A DNA stretch of 64,000 nt. Source: Gammaproteobacteria bacterium 39-13 (GTDB lineage: Bacteria > Pseudomonadota > Gammaproteobacteria > Berkiellales > Berkiellaceae). Made by a program: the position numbers and the translations under genes. Positions 9,327 through 17,318 of the stretch are shown here, one piece after another. The stretch covers positions 1-64,000 of the forward strand of contig MKTN01000037.1 in the NCBI GenBank assembly GCA_001898235.1. Reading direction: 5' to 3'. Each line of letters begins with the position of its first letter. Within the stretch, counting starts at the first letter, position 1. Under the pieces are notes generated by a model, which saw nothing but the letters and a program-made list of their open reading frames with translations, ran no database searches and had not been told where the DNA came from.

Positions 9327-10064
9327 ATGCTAAACCAAACCGACGCTCTCCCTGTCAGTGTACAAAAAGGCTTGAACGATTTTGTTGGCGCAGTTAAACA
9401 AGCCTTTGGAAACACCCTGGTTTCTATTGTGCTTTATGGATCCGCGGCAGAAGGCAGATTACGTCCTAGTTCTGATGTGAATGTGATGTTAGTGTTAAAA
9501 ACTTTCGATATAGCCCAAATCAATCCTTTACGAGAAAAACTAAGCCTATATCATGCTGCTTTTCGCTTGAACGTAATGTTTCTCCTTGAATCAGAAATAA
9601 CGATAGCCAGTGAAGCCTTTGCGGTAAAATTTACTGATATTCTCAGCCGTCACCGTATACTTTTAGGTACAGATCCCTTTGATGATATCAAGGTATCACG
9701 AAGCGCAACCCTACAACGCTTAAGGCAGGTTGTTATTAATCTAACCCTTAGATTGCGCGAACGTTATGCATTGGTCAGTCTGCATTCAGAAAAATTAGTC
9801 CCTATTATTGCAGATATGGCAGGTCCTATCCGCACTTGTGCAGCGACTATTTTATCACTAGAGGGTAAAAATGATCTTCACCCAAAAGAAGCATTACAAT
9901 TATTAACAAAGCAATTTCCTCAACACGATTGGCAAAAGACATTTAATAATATTTCTAAAGCGCGTGAAGAACAGGAACTCAATGTGAGCGAAGAAATCTC
10001 TACCATACAAGAACTACTTTCGCTTCTACAAGCGATGCAAAATCATATCCTTAACATGAAATGA
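9327..10064 (+). CDS. Nucleotidyltransferase-fold protein with altered active site
   Basis: Residues 32-57 form a minimal-nucleotidyltransferase motif, GS-x3-G followed by SDVN. G38-S39 and D50 match the family's GS...SDxD signature, but the second metal-binding aspartate is replaced by N52, so catalysis may be lost or altered. The ~150 C-terminal residues are mainly helical and could be a HEPN-like or substrate-binding domain (inference). AGAGGTG precedes the ATG. The stop overlaps the next start (ATGA), making this the first gene of a four-gene overlapping operon with a TIGR04222-like membrane protein and a DUF692 enzyme. That placement suggests a regulatory or AMP/nucleotide-transferring role in the same system. 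Confidence 0.75.
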   Translation: MLNQTDALPVSVQKGLNDFVGAVKQAFGNTLVSIVLYGSAAEGRLRPSSDVNVMLVLKTFDIAQINPLREKLSLYHAAFRLNVMFLLESEITIASEAFAVKFTDILSRHRILLGTDPFDDIKVSRSATLQRLRQVVINLTLRLRERYALVSLHSEKLVPIIADMAGPIRTCAATILSLEGKNDLHPKEALQLLTKQFPQHDWQKTFNNISKAREEQELNVSEEISTIQELLSLLQAMQNHILNMK

Positions 10065-10942
10065 GCTCTTTTATGTTGATAAATCCTCTTAGTATGACAG
10101 GTCCCCATTTTCTTGCTTTTTATATGGTGGTTGGAATATCGGTATTATTTTTAATTAATACTCGAATAAAAAAGGAAGAAATGCGACGCGCGATCCCGCA
10201 GCTAAATCTCAATTCACCCTATGAAATTGCCATGCTACGTGGCGGGGAAGAAGAAGCCATTACAGTCGCTGTTGCTTCTTTAATAGACAGAGGCTTTTTG
10301 GTTGTCTCTGACGAAATGCTTGAAACGAAAAATGAAACAACAATCGAACATGCAACCTCTCCTCTTGAACGAGCTATTCTAAAAAACTTTATCACCCCTG
10401 GTGGCATCGAAAAGATATATCAAGAAACGGCTGTTAAAACGGCATGTTTGCCTTATCTTAATTCACTTAACGATCTTGGCCTTATTGCTAATAAAAAGGT
10501 GTATGCAACAAGACTGACGTCCCTGTCGGTAGGCGCTCTTATACTAGGTGGGCTTGCAGCAGCAAAATTATTTGTTGCTTATCAACGCGGTCACTCCAAT
10601 ATTATTTTCTTGAGCATCATGTCAATCCTATTTTTACTACTATTGTTTAGCTTTTACCACAAAAAACGAACAGCACTTGGCGATCGGGTCCTCGCGGATC
10701 TGCAAGCATTATTTAAATCTCTCAAAAAACGCAGCACAACAATAATACCAGGCGAAAAAACCAACGAAACGGCTCTTTTAATCGCTATTTTTGGACTATC
10801 TGCTTTAAGCGCAACGAATTTTCCTGGTCTTCAAAGATTATCCTCAAAAAATCCCTCAGGATGTGGTGCTGGCGGCAGTGGGTGTGGTGGCAGCGGATGC
10901 GGCGGAGGATGCGGTGGAGGATGTGGTGGATGTGGCAGTTAG
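10061..10942 (+). CDS. TIGR04222-like membrane protein with Gly/Cys-rich tail, likely MNIO substrate
   Basis: A 293-residue protein with an N-terminal membrane segment (~14-32), a cytosolic domain resembling TIGR04222 (NSPYEIAMLRGGEEEAITVA, ~47-66, then a winged-helix-like region), and two more membrane segments (~151-170 and ~178-197). The tail after ~264 is almost only Gly, Cys and Ser, with six cysteines spaced three to six residues apart. Such tails next to a DUF692/MNIO gene are seen in the family and look like peptide substrates for cysteine modification (established association plus inference). It overlaps the nucleotidyltransferase gene by four bases and the DUF692 gene by thirteen. 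The tail is more likely a modified, metal-binding or redox surface than a structural linker. Confidence 0.8.
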   Translation: MSSFMLINPLSMTGPHFLAFYMVVGISVLFLINTRIKKEEMRRAIPQLNLNSPYEIAMLRGGEEEAITVAVASLIDRGFLVVSDEMLETKNETTIEHATSPLERAILKNFITPGGIEKIYQETAVKTACLPYLNSLNDLGLIANKKVYATRLTSLSVGALILGGLAAAKLFVAYQRGHSNIIFLSIMSILFLLLLFSFYHKKRTALGDRVLADLQALFKSLKKRSTTIIPGEKTNETALLIAIFGLSALSATNFPGLQRLSSKNPSGCGAGGSGCGGSGCGGGCGGGCGGCGS

Positions 10943-11832
10943 GCCAAAGAGATTTAGTAGGCTTAGGATGGAGAACAGAACTGGGTCCTTCAATCCTCAC
11001 ACATCTTGATCAAATTGATGTCGTGGAAGTCATTATCGATGACTATTTTGATTATTCCCAAACCAAACTACGCCCATTAAGAACATTGGCTCAGCAAGTT
11101 CCCGTTCTTTATCATGGCGTGGGATTGGGGCTGGCAACCTCTTTTCCTGTTAATCAACAACATCTTGATAAATTAGCACGCGCATTAAACTATTTGGCGC
11201 CAGAAATATGGTCTGAACATTTAGCCTTTGTACGGGCTGGAAACATTGAAATAGGTCATCTCGCAGCAGCACCACGCTCGCTAGCGACCATTGAAGGGGC
11301 TTTAAAAAATTTAGCTTACATTAAAAAAACGATTGGTAGCCTGCCACTACTTGAAAACATTGCAACACTCATTAATCCTCCTGGCTCAACATTACATGAA
11401 GCTGAATGGACAAATGAAATTTTATATCACTCAAATAGCAACTTACTTTTAGATTTAAACAATCTATACACCAATGCTATTAATTATGGCTTTGATCCCC
11501 TCACCTATTTGCTTGCTTTCCCTTTGAATAAAGTAAAAGTAGTTCATTTAAGCGGAGGGAAATGGATCAATGAACCTAAAGATTTTGCATCATCTTATCA
11601 TGGCAAACGTCTATTGGATGATCATCTTCATGATATCCCAGATCCTGTTTTTGATTTACTCGCTCTGCTAGCAACAAAAATCTCTCACCCTATTACCGTT
11701 ATTATTGAACGCGATGGTGAATATCCGTCTTTTCAAGAATTACTTAACCAAATTCAGCGAACTAAAAATATTTTGCAGCATGCAAGAAATTCCATCTGTT
11801 TAGGAGAAAGACTTGAGCGCTCAAACCTTTGA
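10930..11832 (+). CDS. DUF692 / MNIO family multinuclear non-heme iron oxidase
   Basis: A 300-residue TIM-barrel enzyme of the MNIO (DUF692) family, whose studied members (MbnB, TglH) use two or three irons to rearrange or excise cysteine carbons in peptide precursors. Conserved candidate metal ligands are visible in order: YHGVGL (H62), WSEHLAF (H97), LLENIA (E142, N143), LLLDLNN (D175, N178), VVHLSGG (H206), DDHLHDIPD (H232, H234, D235) and IIERDGE (E260). The frame is open further upstream, but those residues are an artefact of reading the Gly/Cys codons out of frame. ATG 10930 has GGAGG nine bases ahead and gives a normal N-terminus. Translational overlap with the Gly/Cys-tail gene makes that tail the obvious substrate. 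Confidence 0.88.
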   Translation: MWQLGQRDLVGLGWRTELGPSILTHLDQIDVVEVIIDDYFDYSQTKLRPLRTLAQQVPVLYHGVGLGLATSFPVNQQHLDKLARALNYLAPEIWSEHLAFVRAGNIEIGHLAAAPRSLATIEGALKNLAYIKKTIGSLPLLENIATLINPPGSTLHEAEWTNEILYHSNSNLLLDLNNLYTNAINYGFDPLTYLLAFPLNKVKVVHLSGGKWINEPKDFASSYHGKRLLDDHLHDIPDPVFDLLALLATKISHPITVIIERDGEYPSFQELLNQIQRTKNILQHARNSICLGERLERSNL

Positions 11833-12097
11833 AATTATCTTGGCTAAACTTTATACAGATCACCACTTTAGGCGTTTATTTTTGCAAGACCCACAAACTG
11901 CTTTGCGGCATTGTGAGCTGACTCCAGAAGAAAAATTTGAACTGATGGATATTGATAAGGCAGGGTTGCTGATGGCATCACACAGCTTCTTTCACAAAAG
12001 AAAAAAGCGGATCCACAAGCCATCTATTTTTTCTCACTTAAGGAAATTAATGTTAGCATGGAAATATTCGTTTATTAGGCTATTTACAAATAACTAA
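11813..12097 (+). CDS. Small partner protein of the DUF692 operon
   Basis: A 94-residue protein starting at TTG 11813, 20 bases inside the DUF692 gene, with GGAGA just upstream. The N-terminal ~55 residues follow a pattern I recall beside DUF692/TIGR04222 genes: aromatic-rich ILAKLYTD, then FRRLFLQDP, then ELTPEEKFEL. The remainder is basic. MNIO enzymes usually need a partner that binds the precursor peptide, and this is the natural candidate; it could instead be a second substrate, though it has only one cysteine. The sequence right after its stop looks like decayed coding DNA in a shifted frame, so the C-terminus may have been truncated by a frameshift. Confidence 0.65.
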   Translation: MSAQTFEIILAKLYTDHHFRRLFLQDPQTALRHCELTPEEKFELMDIDKAGLLMASHSFFHKRKKRIHKPSIFSHLRKLMLAWKYSFIRLFTNN

Positions 12098-12406
12098 TTT
12101 TGCTTTTTGGGCAACACAAAAGATTTCGCAGTTTCCAGAAATGATTGTTAGTAGAGCGGTGGGATCACAAGCTGAACTGATGGGGTGTCAATTTACCTTC
12201 CCCCAAAGCAGCTTATCGTTATAATCTAGAGCTCTCTCATTCTCCTCAACAAAAGTCAGCGCATTATGATCCATATGTAGAACAATTCTCGCGTTACAGT
12301 AAAATACTTTTACATCGATATTGGCTTAAAACTCATCAGTCCCACAGAAAATGCTAAAGATATGGCTGTTTTTTATCCTCAAGTGCGAAATACAAAATGT
12401 AGGTAA
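12098..12406 (+). pseudogene. Decayed coding sequence with apparent frameshifts
   Basis: Three successive frames carry protein-like stretches that abut: one through ISQFPEMIVSRAVGSQAEL (12120-12180), a second through AAYRYNLELSHSPQQKSAHY and LLHRYWLKTHQ (ends at stop 12355-12357), and a third through ENAKDMAVFYPQVRN (ends at stop 12404-12406). Joining them needs two single-base shifts. This is the pattern of a dead gene of at least 100 codons. It could be the lost 3' end of the preceding gene or an unrelated gene. The remaining 12407-12585 is AT-rich leader of the next gene with nothing recognisable. Confidence 0.35.
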
Positions 12407-12585
12407 ATACCCTGCATTTTTCTCTACAAATGAATTTTACGAATGCAGATCTAGTGGAGCTATTAGTAAAATCAATCTAGGCATTTTAAGAAAAAACAAT
12501 AAATCATGATTTTTTCAGCATATTTTATTCTTGATATGTACACTTATTTTTGATAGTTTACCACCTTAAAGCAGTATAAGAGAAT

Positions 12586-13989
12586 ATGAATATGTCTTCA
12601 TTTAAACTCCCTAAAAGTAACCTCATTATTACGCCATTTTATGACAGCAACCAGGCGTTTTTTAATCTCACTAATTTTGCAAGAACTCCCATCAAAATCC
12701 AAGGTAAGGTTTATCCAACAGCTGAACATTATTTTCAAGCTGAAAAATTTTCAAGCTCGCCTGATCTGCGAAATAAATTTTTAATGGAAGTTCAACGCTT
12801 GGGTGATGGACCTATGCAGGCGCTCAACACAGCCAGACAATGGACAAATTCTTGGACAAAAGCGGATTGGCAAGCTTGGGATCAAAGAAAAGAAGCTGTA
12901 ATGGAAATAGCCTTACGGCAAAAACTCAAACAACACCCCCATATTGCACAAGAATTACTTAGCACTGGAAATAGCTGTTTAATTGAAGATACTGCGCCTC
13001 GAGATGAAAAAACATGGGGTTGGGGAGCAGATGGCAGCGGTCAAAACCGTCTTGGTATTCTCTGGATGAAATTACGTAATGAGCTTTGGAAGGCACAAAA
13101 CCGATCTGATTTAGTGGTTACTCCAGAAAAACTCTACACAACAGTTCAAACACATCGAAAAACTTTAGGAAAACGACAACAAATAGTACAGCAATGGCCT
13201 GATATTATTCCTCAGAATGCTTTTACTTCACCTCCCCCTCATAACACTTCTCCAAGTGATATTTTTACGATTGCTAACAATTTAAAAATCCATTTTAATA
13301 ACGGGTGCCGATTTCAGGCCACGTCATCTAAAGGAGAAAAGATTATTTATGGCATCAGTCGTAAATTTGGTTCATTTTACATTCGGGGTAAAAATCGGAA
13401 TGGTAGCCCCATAGAAGTTTATGTAAAAGGAAAAAAACTGTTTGAAAACAATCGTCCGATCATACAAAGTAATTGGGCAAATTGGGCACTCCCTATTATC
13501 CAAGCCGATTTAAAAAAGAAAAATCTGCCATTGCAATCGCAAACGCCTATACCTCAGCCTATCCAATCTAGATCTTCTCTTTTTAACAGTTTGCGCTATT
13601 TGATAGCGGTAAGTCTGATTGGCCCCATTGTAGGGATTTCAAATTATCTCTGGAATCTAAAGGCATTATTATTTGCAGCGAGTATTACAGCCTCGGTTGC
13701 TTTTTTATCACCTCTTACCTGGTGGGGTACGCTACTAGCTATAGGTCTTTGTTCACATGCTGTGGTAGCAGTTTCTGAAACATTTTTCAAACGTGGTAAT
13801 GTTGCTATCCCTGCAGCTCCTGCTACTACTTCTGAAAATGAACATTTTGGCCCTATCCCAAAAGCAATATTATCAGGGTTTAAAGCAGCAAATGATTTTG
13901 CAGGTAAAAATAATGAACCTTATGGGAAAAAAGCTTTTGCGTTTTGTAACAAAATACAAGGAACTGCGCCAAAACTTAAAAACCGCTAA
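12586..13989 (+). CDS. NADAR (YbiA/RibX-like) domain protein with C-terminal membrane segments
   Basis: Residues ~15-170 are a NADAR domain: FFNLTNFARTPI, YPTAEHYFQAEKF (~44-56), RDEKTWGWGADGSGQNRLG (~145-163) and LWMKLRNELW. NADAR enzymes cleave N-glycosidic bonds in ribosyl compounds; members act on riboflavin intermediates or remove ADP-ribose from nucleobases. Unlike the ~150-200 residue bacterial standard, this protein is 467 residues. It adds a middle region (~220-300) with no recognised family and a hydrophobic stretch of two or three membrane segments at ~335-400. The fusion suggests membrane-tethered processing of an ADP-ribose-type substrate, possibly as a secreted effector (inference). 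A bidirectional terminator follows. Confidence 0.82.
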   Translation: MNMSSFKLPKSNLIITPFYDSNQAFFNLTNFARTPIKIQGKVYPTAEHYFQAEKFSSSPDLRNKFLMEVQRLGDGPMQALNTARQWTNSWTKADWQAWDQRKEAVMEIALRQKLKQHPHIAQELLSTGNSCLIEDTAPRDEKTWGWGADGSGQNRLGILWMKLRNELWKAQNRSDLVVTPEKLYTTVQTHRKTLGKRQQIVQQWPDIIPQNAFTSPPPHNTSPSDIFTIANNLKIHFNNGCRFQATSSKGEKIIYGISRKFGSFYIRGKNRNGSPIEVYVKGKKLFENNRPIIQSNWANWALPIIQADLKKKNLPLQSQTPIPQPIQSRSSLFNSLRYLIAVSLIGPIVGISNYLWNLKALLFAASITASVAFLSPLTWWGTLLAIGLCSHAVVAVSETFFKRGNVAIPAAPATTSENEHFGPIPKAILSGFKAANDFAGKNNEPYGKKAFAFCNKIQGTAPKLKNR

Positions 13990-14000
13990 TTTGTTTTTAA

Positions 14001-14027
14001 ATAAAAGTGCAGGGAATGCACTTTTAT
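14001..14027. terminator. Bidirectional rho-independent terminator
   Basis: Perfect 11-bp inverted repeat ATAAAAGTGCA / TGCACTTTTAT with a five-base loop, lying between the convergent NADAR and UIM-protein genes and flanked by A/T runs on both sides. Confidence 0.8.
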
Positions 14028-14776
14028 TAATATATCAATTTAGATATTTCAATCGCAAACTCAAGCTCATCTGCAGAGAAACCATCTTTGGTAACCCTTT
14101 GCTTCGCAGAAAAAGGCTTTTTTTCAAAACGAGTAAATGTTAAAGTTTTTGCTTTATTAAAGGTAGGTAATGCAAACACAAAAGCAGAGTTCGTTTCTTT
14201 TTGCTTAGCTTCTTGTTCAGACAACGATAAAGCTAAAGCAATTTCCATTTCTTCATCAAAAAAAGTTTGCGGGTGATTAAGTCGTGGATAACACAATTTA
14301 TCGTTAAGTGCATTGTCAACAAAAAGCGCATATGGCAATACCAATCTACCAACAATTCCGGCTAAGCAGCCGCCTCCAGTGAGTTTATTTTGTCTTAAAT
14401 TATCAATTACGACATCTAAGGCATTAGCATAAGAGGTTTGCTTTTTACCCAATTGCCATGTTCTAACCAGCAAATCTTGACCATTTAATCCTGTTTCCGG
14501 CTCAATCTTACCATGGGATGCAGCCAAGGTATCTAAAGCTGACTTTACAGCAGGATCATGCCCACAATAGCGAAGAATTTCATTGTAAGTTTCTTTAAAA
14601 TGCCCAGGTGATGAGAATTGATATTTAACATCCAGTGGATAAAAGCACTCTCTATAATAGTTTCCTATTTGAGGCGTGTAAGTATGCACATTTGCATTAA
14701 GCGCATAAAATTTAGCCATTTCTTCCAAATTGGCTGAAATAAGATTGATGTCATTAAGATCGACGGTTCCGGGCAT
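14027..14776 (-). CDS. Protein with ubiquitin-interacting motif, candidate host-directed effector
   Basis: A 249-residue protein with no recognised N-terminal domain (1-165). Residues 173-190 form a near-perfect ubiquitin-interacting motif: an acidic start (D174-E176), hydrophobic M177, the core A180-L181 and S184, then E187. The core ALALS is the same as in the UIM of the eukaryotic endosomal protein Hrs. A second, shorter match occupies the C-terminus (D236-S245: DELEFAIEIS). UIMs bind ubiquitin through a single helix and have no known purpose inside a bacterium, so a secreted protein acting in a eukaryotic host is the natural reading (inference). It stands alone, convergent with the NADAR gene. 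No signal peptide is seen. The first ~165 residues may hold a catalytic domain. Confidence 0.75.
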   Translation of the reverse strand: MPGTVDLNDINLISANLEEMAKFYALNANVHTYTPQIGNYYRECFYPLDVKYQFSSPGHFKETYNEILRYCGHDPAVKSALDTLAASHGKIEPETGLNGQDLLVRTWQLGKKQTSYANALDVVIDNLRQNKLTGGGCLAGIVGRLVLPYALFVDNALNDKLCYPRLNHPQTFFDEEMEIALALSLSEQEAKQKETNSAFVFALPTFNKAKTLTFTRFEKKPFSAKQRVTKDGFSADELEFAIEISKLIY

Positions 14777-14887
14777 AATTACACTCTGATATCTAACTTT
14801 CTTAGCAATTACTAATAAATCATTTGAAAGAGACAGGCAATTTTATGAAAAGAATTTAAGATGGGTGTCTAGAAGTTAACGACCAAA

Positions 14888-14912
14888 GGAAAATGCCAGA
14901 CATTGCTGGCAT
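14888..14912 (-). terminator. Terminator of the rsmG-parA-parB transcript
   Basis: On the minus strand ATGCCAG, a six-base loop and CTGGCAT form a perfect 7-bp stem followed by TTTTCC, 11 bases after the parB stop codon. Confidence 0.75.
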
Positions 14913-14922
14913 CAAAAGAAGC

Positions 14923-15840
14923 TTATTTAATATGCGCTAAAATCCCTTCTAGCTCATCTACATCATTGTAACGAATAACCACTAATCCTTTTCCACGATT
15001 GCCATGGCGGATAGCAACGCGCGCTCCCAATTTATCCGCCAAATCTTCTTCTAAACGACGAATATTAGGATCCATTACACGCTTATTAGATACAACAACG
15101 GAGGTCGTTGGCTCAGGATCTTGTAATTTACTGACCAAACGCTCTGTTTCACGTACTGACAATCCCTGCGCAACGACTTTTTGTGCCATTTCGCTTTGTT
15201 CTTGCCCTTTTAAAGCCAGCAAAGCACGAGCATGACCCATTTCAATTTGATCTTGCTCAAGTAAAAGCTGTACATCAGGGTTAAGCGTCAATAAACGCAA
15301 TAAATTGGTAACACTAGCCCGAGATTTACCAATTGCCTCAGCTACCTGCAAATGGGTTAGCTGTAATTCTTCAGCAAGACGTTTTAAGGCTAAAGCCTCT
15401 TCAATGGCATTGAGATTTTCTCGTTGAATGTTCTCAATTAGCGCCATCGCCATCGCTGCCTCATCAGGCACTTGGCGTACTAGCGTAGGAACCTTATTTA
15501 ATCCTGCAAGCTGAGCCGCACGCCAACGTCTTTCACCGGCAATAATTTCATAATGCTGATCTTTAGCGCGTACGACGATAGGCTGTAATAGCCCCTGAGC
15601 ACGAATAGATTCAGCCAGTTGCTCGATCCCTTCATGACGTATTTGCTGACGCGGTTGAAAAGGGCCTCTCACCAGCTTTTCAACTGGCAAATATTGCAAT
15701 TCTGAATCCACAACCGCTTTCTCTTGGGGTGGGATCACAGGTTGAGGCTTGCTTTCCTTTGATGCCACCAGAGCGCCACCCAAGGAAGCTGACAATAATT
15801 CATTTAACCCTTTTCCTAAACCTCGTTTTTTCGTAGACAT
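14923..15840 (-). CDS. parB: Chromosome partitioning protein ParB (Spo0J)
   Basis: 305-residue ParB. The N-terminus has the MSTKKRGLGKGLNELLS start typical of chromosomal ParB. The CTPase/partition box (GERRWRAAQLA, ~100-110) is followed by a helix-turn-helix region (~140-200) that reads parS, and a C-terminal dimerisation domain ends the protein. It loads at parS and spreads as a CTP-dependent clamp, working with ParA to segregate origins. Its ATG overlaps the parA stop by one base (TAATG), so the two are translationally coupled. Three parS-like sites that it should bind are present near recF at 27258, 27888 and 28680. Confidence 0.97.
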   Translation of the reverse strand: MSTKKRGLGKGLNELLSASLGGALVASKESKPQPVIPPQEKAVVDSELQYLPVEKLVRGPFQPRQQIRHEGIEQLAESIRAQGLLQPIVVRAKDQHYEIIAGERRWRAAQLAGLNKVPTLVRQVPDEAAMAMALIENIQRENLNAIEEALALKRLAEELQLTHLQVAEAIGKSRASVTNLLRLLTLNPDVQLLLEQDQIEMGHARALLALKGQEQSEMAQKVVAQGLSVRETERLVSKLQDPEPTTSVVVSNKRVMDPNIRRLEEDLADKLGARVAIRHGNRGKGLVVIRYNDVDELEGILAHIK

Positions 15841-16658
15841 TATGCATAGCCTTTTGCAGCGGATTTTTCTTTCTTCGCCCGATTACTTGCTAACTTGTCA
15901 CGACGCAAGAATTCTCCTGCTAACGCTAAATAAGCAGACGATCCTCTAGAGTGCTTGTCATATAATTGCACTGGCAACCCATAGCTTGGCGCTTCAGCAA
16001 GTCGAACGTTACGAGGGATCACCGTTTGAAATACCCTGTTTTTAAAATGTTGAACAAGCTGTGAAGATACTTCCGCCGCCAATCGATTTCGCCCATCGTA
16101 CATTGTACGAATGATCCCCTTTACTTCCAAACGCGGATTAACCGTTGCCTGCAATTGCTTCATGGTATTGACCAAGTCAGTTAATCCCTCTAAAGCAAAA
16201 TATTCGCACTGCATTGCAATGATAATACCATCAGCAGCCACCAGCGCATTCACCGTCAACATATTCAAAGAAGGAGGGCAATCTAAAAAAATATAATCGT
16301 ATTGATCTTTCACCAAAGCTAAAGCTTTCGCTAGGGAAATAGGCTGAGCTTGTTTTTTAACCAATACCACTTCAGCGGCAGTTAAATCGCTATTAGCAGG
16401 AATAAGATCATATCCCGCTGGCGTCTGTTTGATAATGACTTGTTCCGCAGTCGCCTTTCCTTGCAGCAAATCGTTCATCGTTAAATCAAGCGCGTTCTTA
16501 TCTACCCCACTCCCCATGGTAGCATTACCTTGTGGATCTAAATCACACAGCAATACCCTTTTTTTAGATAAAACAAGTGAGGCAGCCAAATTGATACAAC
16601 TGGTGGTTTTACCCACACCACCTTTTTGATTGGCAAAAGCCAAAATTTGATTTCCCAT
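15840..16658 (-). CDS. parA: Chromosome partitioning ATPase ParA (Soj)
   Basis: 272-residue Walker-type ATPase with the deviant Walker A KGGVGKTT at residues 12-19, a Walker B-like IFLDCPPS and a C-terminal DNA-binding surface. The short N-terminus without a helix-turn-helix identifies the chromosomal Soj type rather than plasmid P1-type ParA. It forms an ATP-dependent gradient on the nucleoid that pulls ParB-parS complexes. The gene starts five bases after the rsmG stop and overlaps parB by one base; order rsmG-parA-parB is conserved at gammaproteobacterial origins. Confidence 0.97.
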   Translation of the reverse strand: MGNQILAFANQKGGVGKTTSCINLAASLVLSKKRVLLCDLDPQGNATMGSGVDKNALDLTMNDLLQGKATAEQVIIKQTPAGYDLIPANSDLTAAEVVLVKKQAQPISLAKALALVKDQYDYIFLDCPPSLNMLTVNALVAADGIIIAMQCEYFALEGLTDLVNTMKQLQATVNPRLEVKGIIRTMYDGRNRLAAEVSSQLVQHFKNRVFQTVIPRNVRLAEAPSYGLPVQLYDKHSRGSSAYLALAGEFLRRDKLASNRAKKEKSAAKGYA

Positions 16659-16663
16659 TGGGT

Positions 16664-17317
16664 TTATTCCTTGTGATTTTTCTCTCGCGTGACGATGCCT
16701 AAATGCCGCTCTGCTTCTTCGCCTGGTATTTTCAGTGAAATGATTTGTTTGACTTCAAATCCAGCCGGTAATTGAATGTCTTCAGGGACTTTCCCCATCA
16801 TGGCCAAAAACTGCCCATCCTCCGCCAGTAAATGCTTTGTTAAGTGTATCATTTCAGCAGGGGATGCGAAGGCTCGCGTGAGGATAGTACTAAACTTTTC
16901 AGTGGGTTGATATGCTTCCACAAGAGAATGCACACATTGCACGTTTTTAAGAGACAGTGATTTAACTACTTGGGTTAAAAAAATCTGTTTTTTTTGATTA
17001 CTATCTAACAAAAAAAAGCTTTTCTCAGGATGCAAAATACTTAAGGGGATCCCCGGTAACCCTGCCCCTGTGCCCACATCAATCATATGCTCTCCATGCA
17101 AATAGGGGCTAATGGCAAGGCTATCCAAAAGATGCCTTCCTACCATTTTTAAAGGATCTCTCACAGCGGTTAAGTTAAAAGCATTGTTCCATTTTTGCAA
17201 TAATGCTAAATACGCTATCATTTGTGCCTGTAAATGAGCGTCTACTTCTATCTTCATGCAAGATAATCCCTGCACGAGCAACGTTTCGCATTTTTTTTTC
17301 AGCCCGGAATCAAACAT
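16664..17317 (-). CDS. rsmG: 16S rRNA (guanine527-N7)-methyltransferase RsmG
   Basis: SAM-dependent methyltransferase that modifies G527 of 16S rRNA. The motif IDVGTGAGLPGIPLSI (~80-95) binds SAM; the helix KWNNAFNLTAVRDP upstream and the RHLLDSLA block are hallmarks. I chose ATG 17317, just past the mnmG stop (17319), because it gives a normal-length N-terminus; the frame is open eight codons further up, inside mnmG, but those residues are not conserved in the family. Co-transcribed with mnmG and parA. Confidence 0.93.
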   Translation of the reverse strand: MFDSGLKKKCETLLVQGLSCMKIEVDAHLQAQMIAYLALLQKWNNAFNLTAVRDPLKMVGRHLLDSLAISPYLHGEHMIDVGTGAGLPGIPLSILHPEKSFFLLDSNQKKQIFLTQVVKSLSLKNVQCVHSLVEAYQPTEKFSTILTRAFASPAEMIHLTKHLLAEDGQFLAMMGKVPEDIQLPAGFEVKQIISLKIPGEEAERHLGIVTREKNHKE

Positions 17318-17318
17318 G

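Noticed and set aside
10861..10929. Trp/Arg-rich N-terminal extension of the DUF692 protein
   Set aside because: It is the Gly/Cys tail read in another frame; ATG 10930 has a proper ribosome-binding site and a normal family start.
10785..11000. Histidine-rich ORF on the minus strand
   Set aside because: It is the antisense reading of the Gly/Cys codons; low-complexity artefact inside two real genes.
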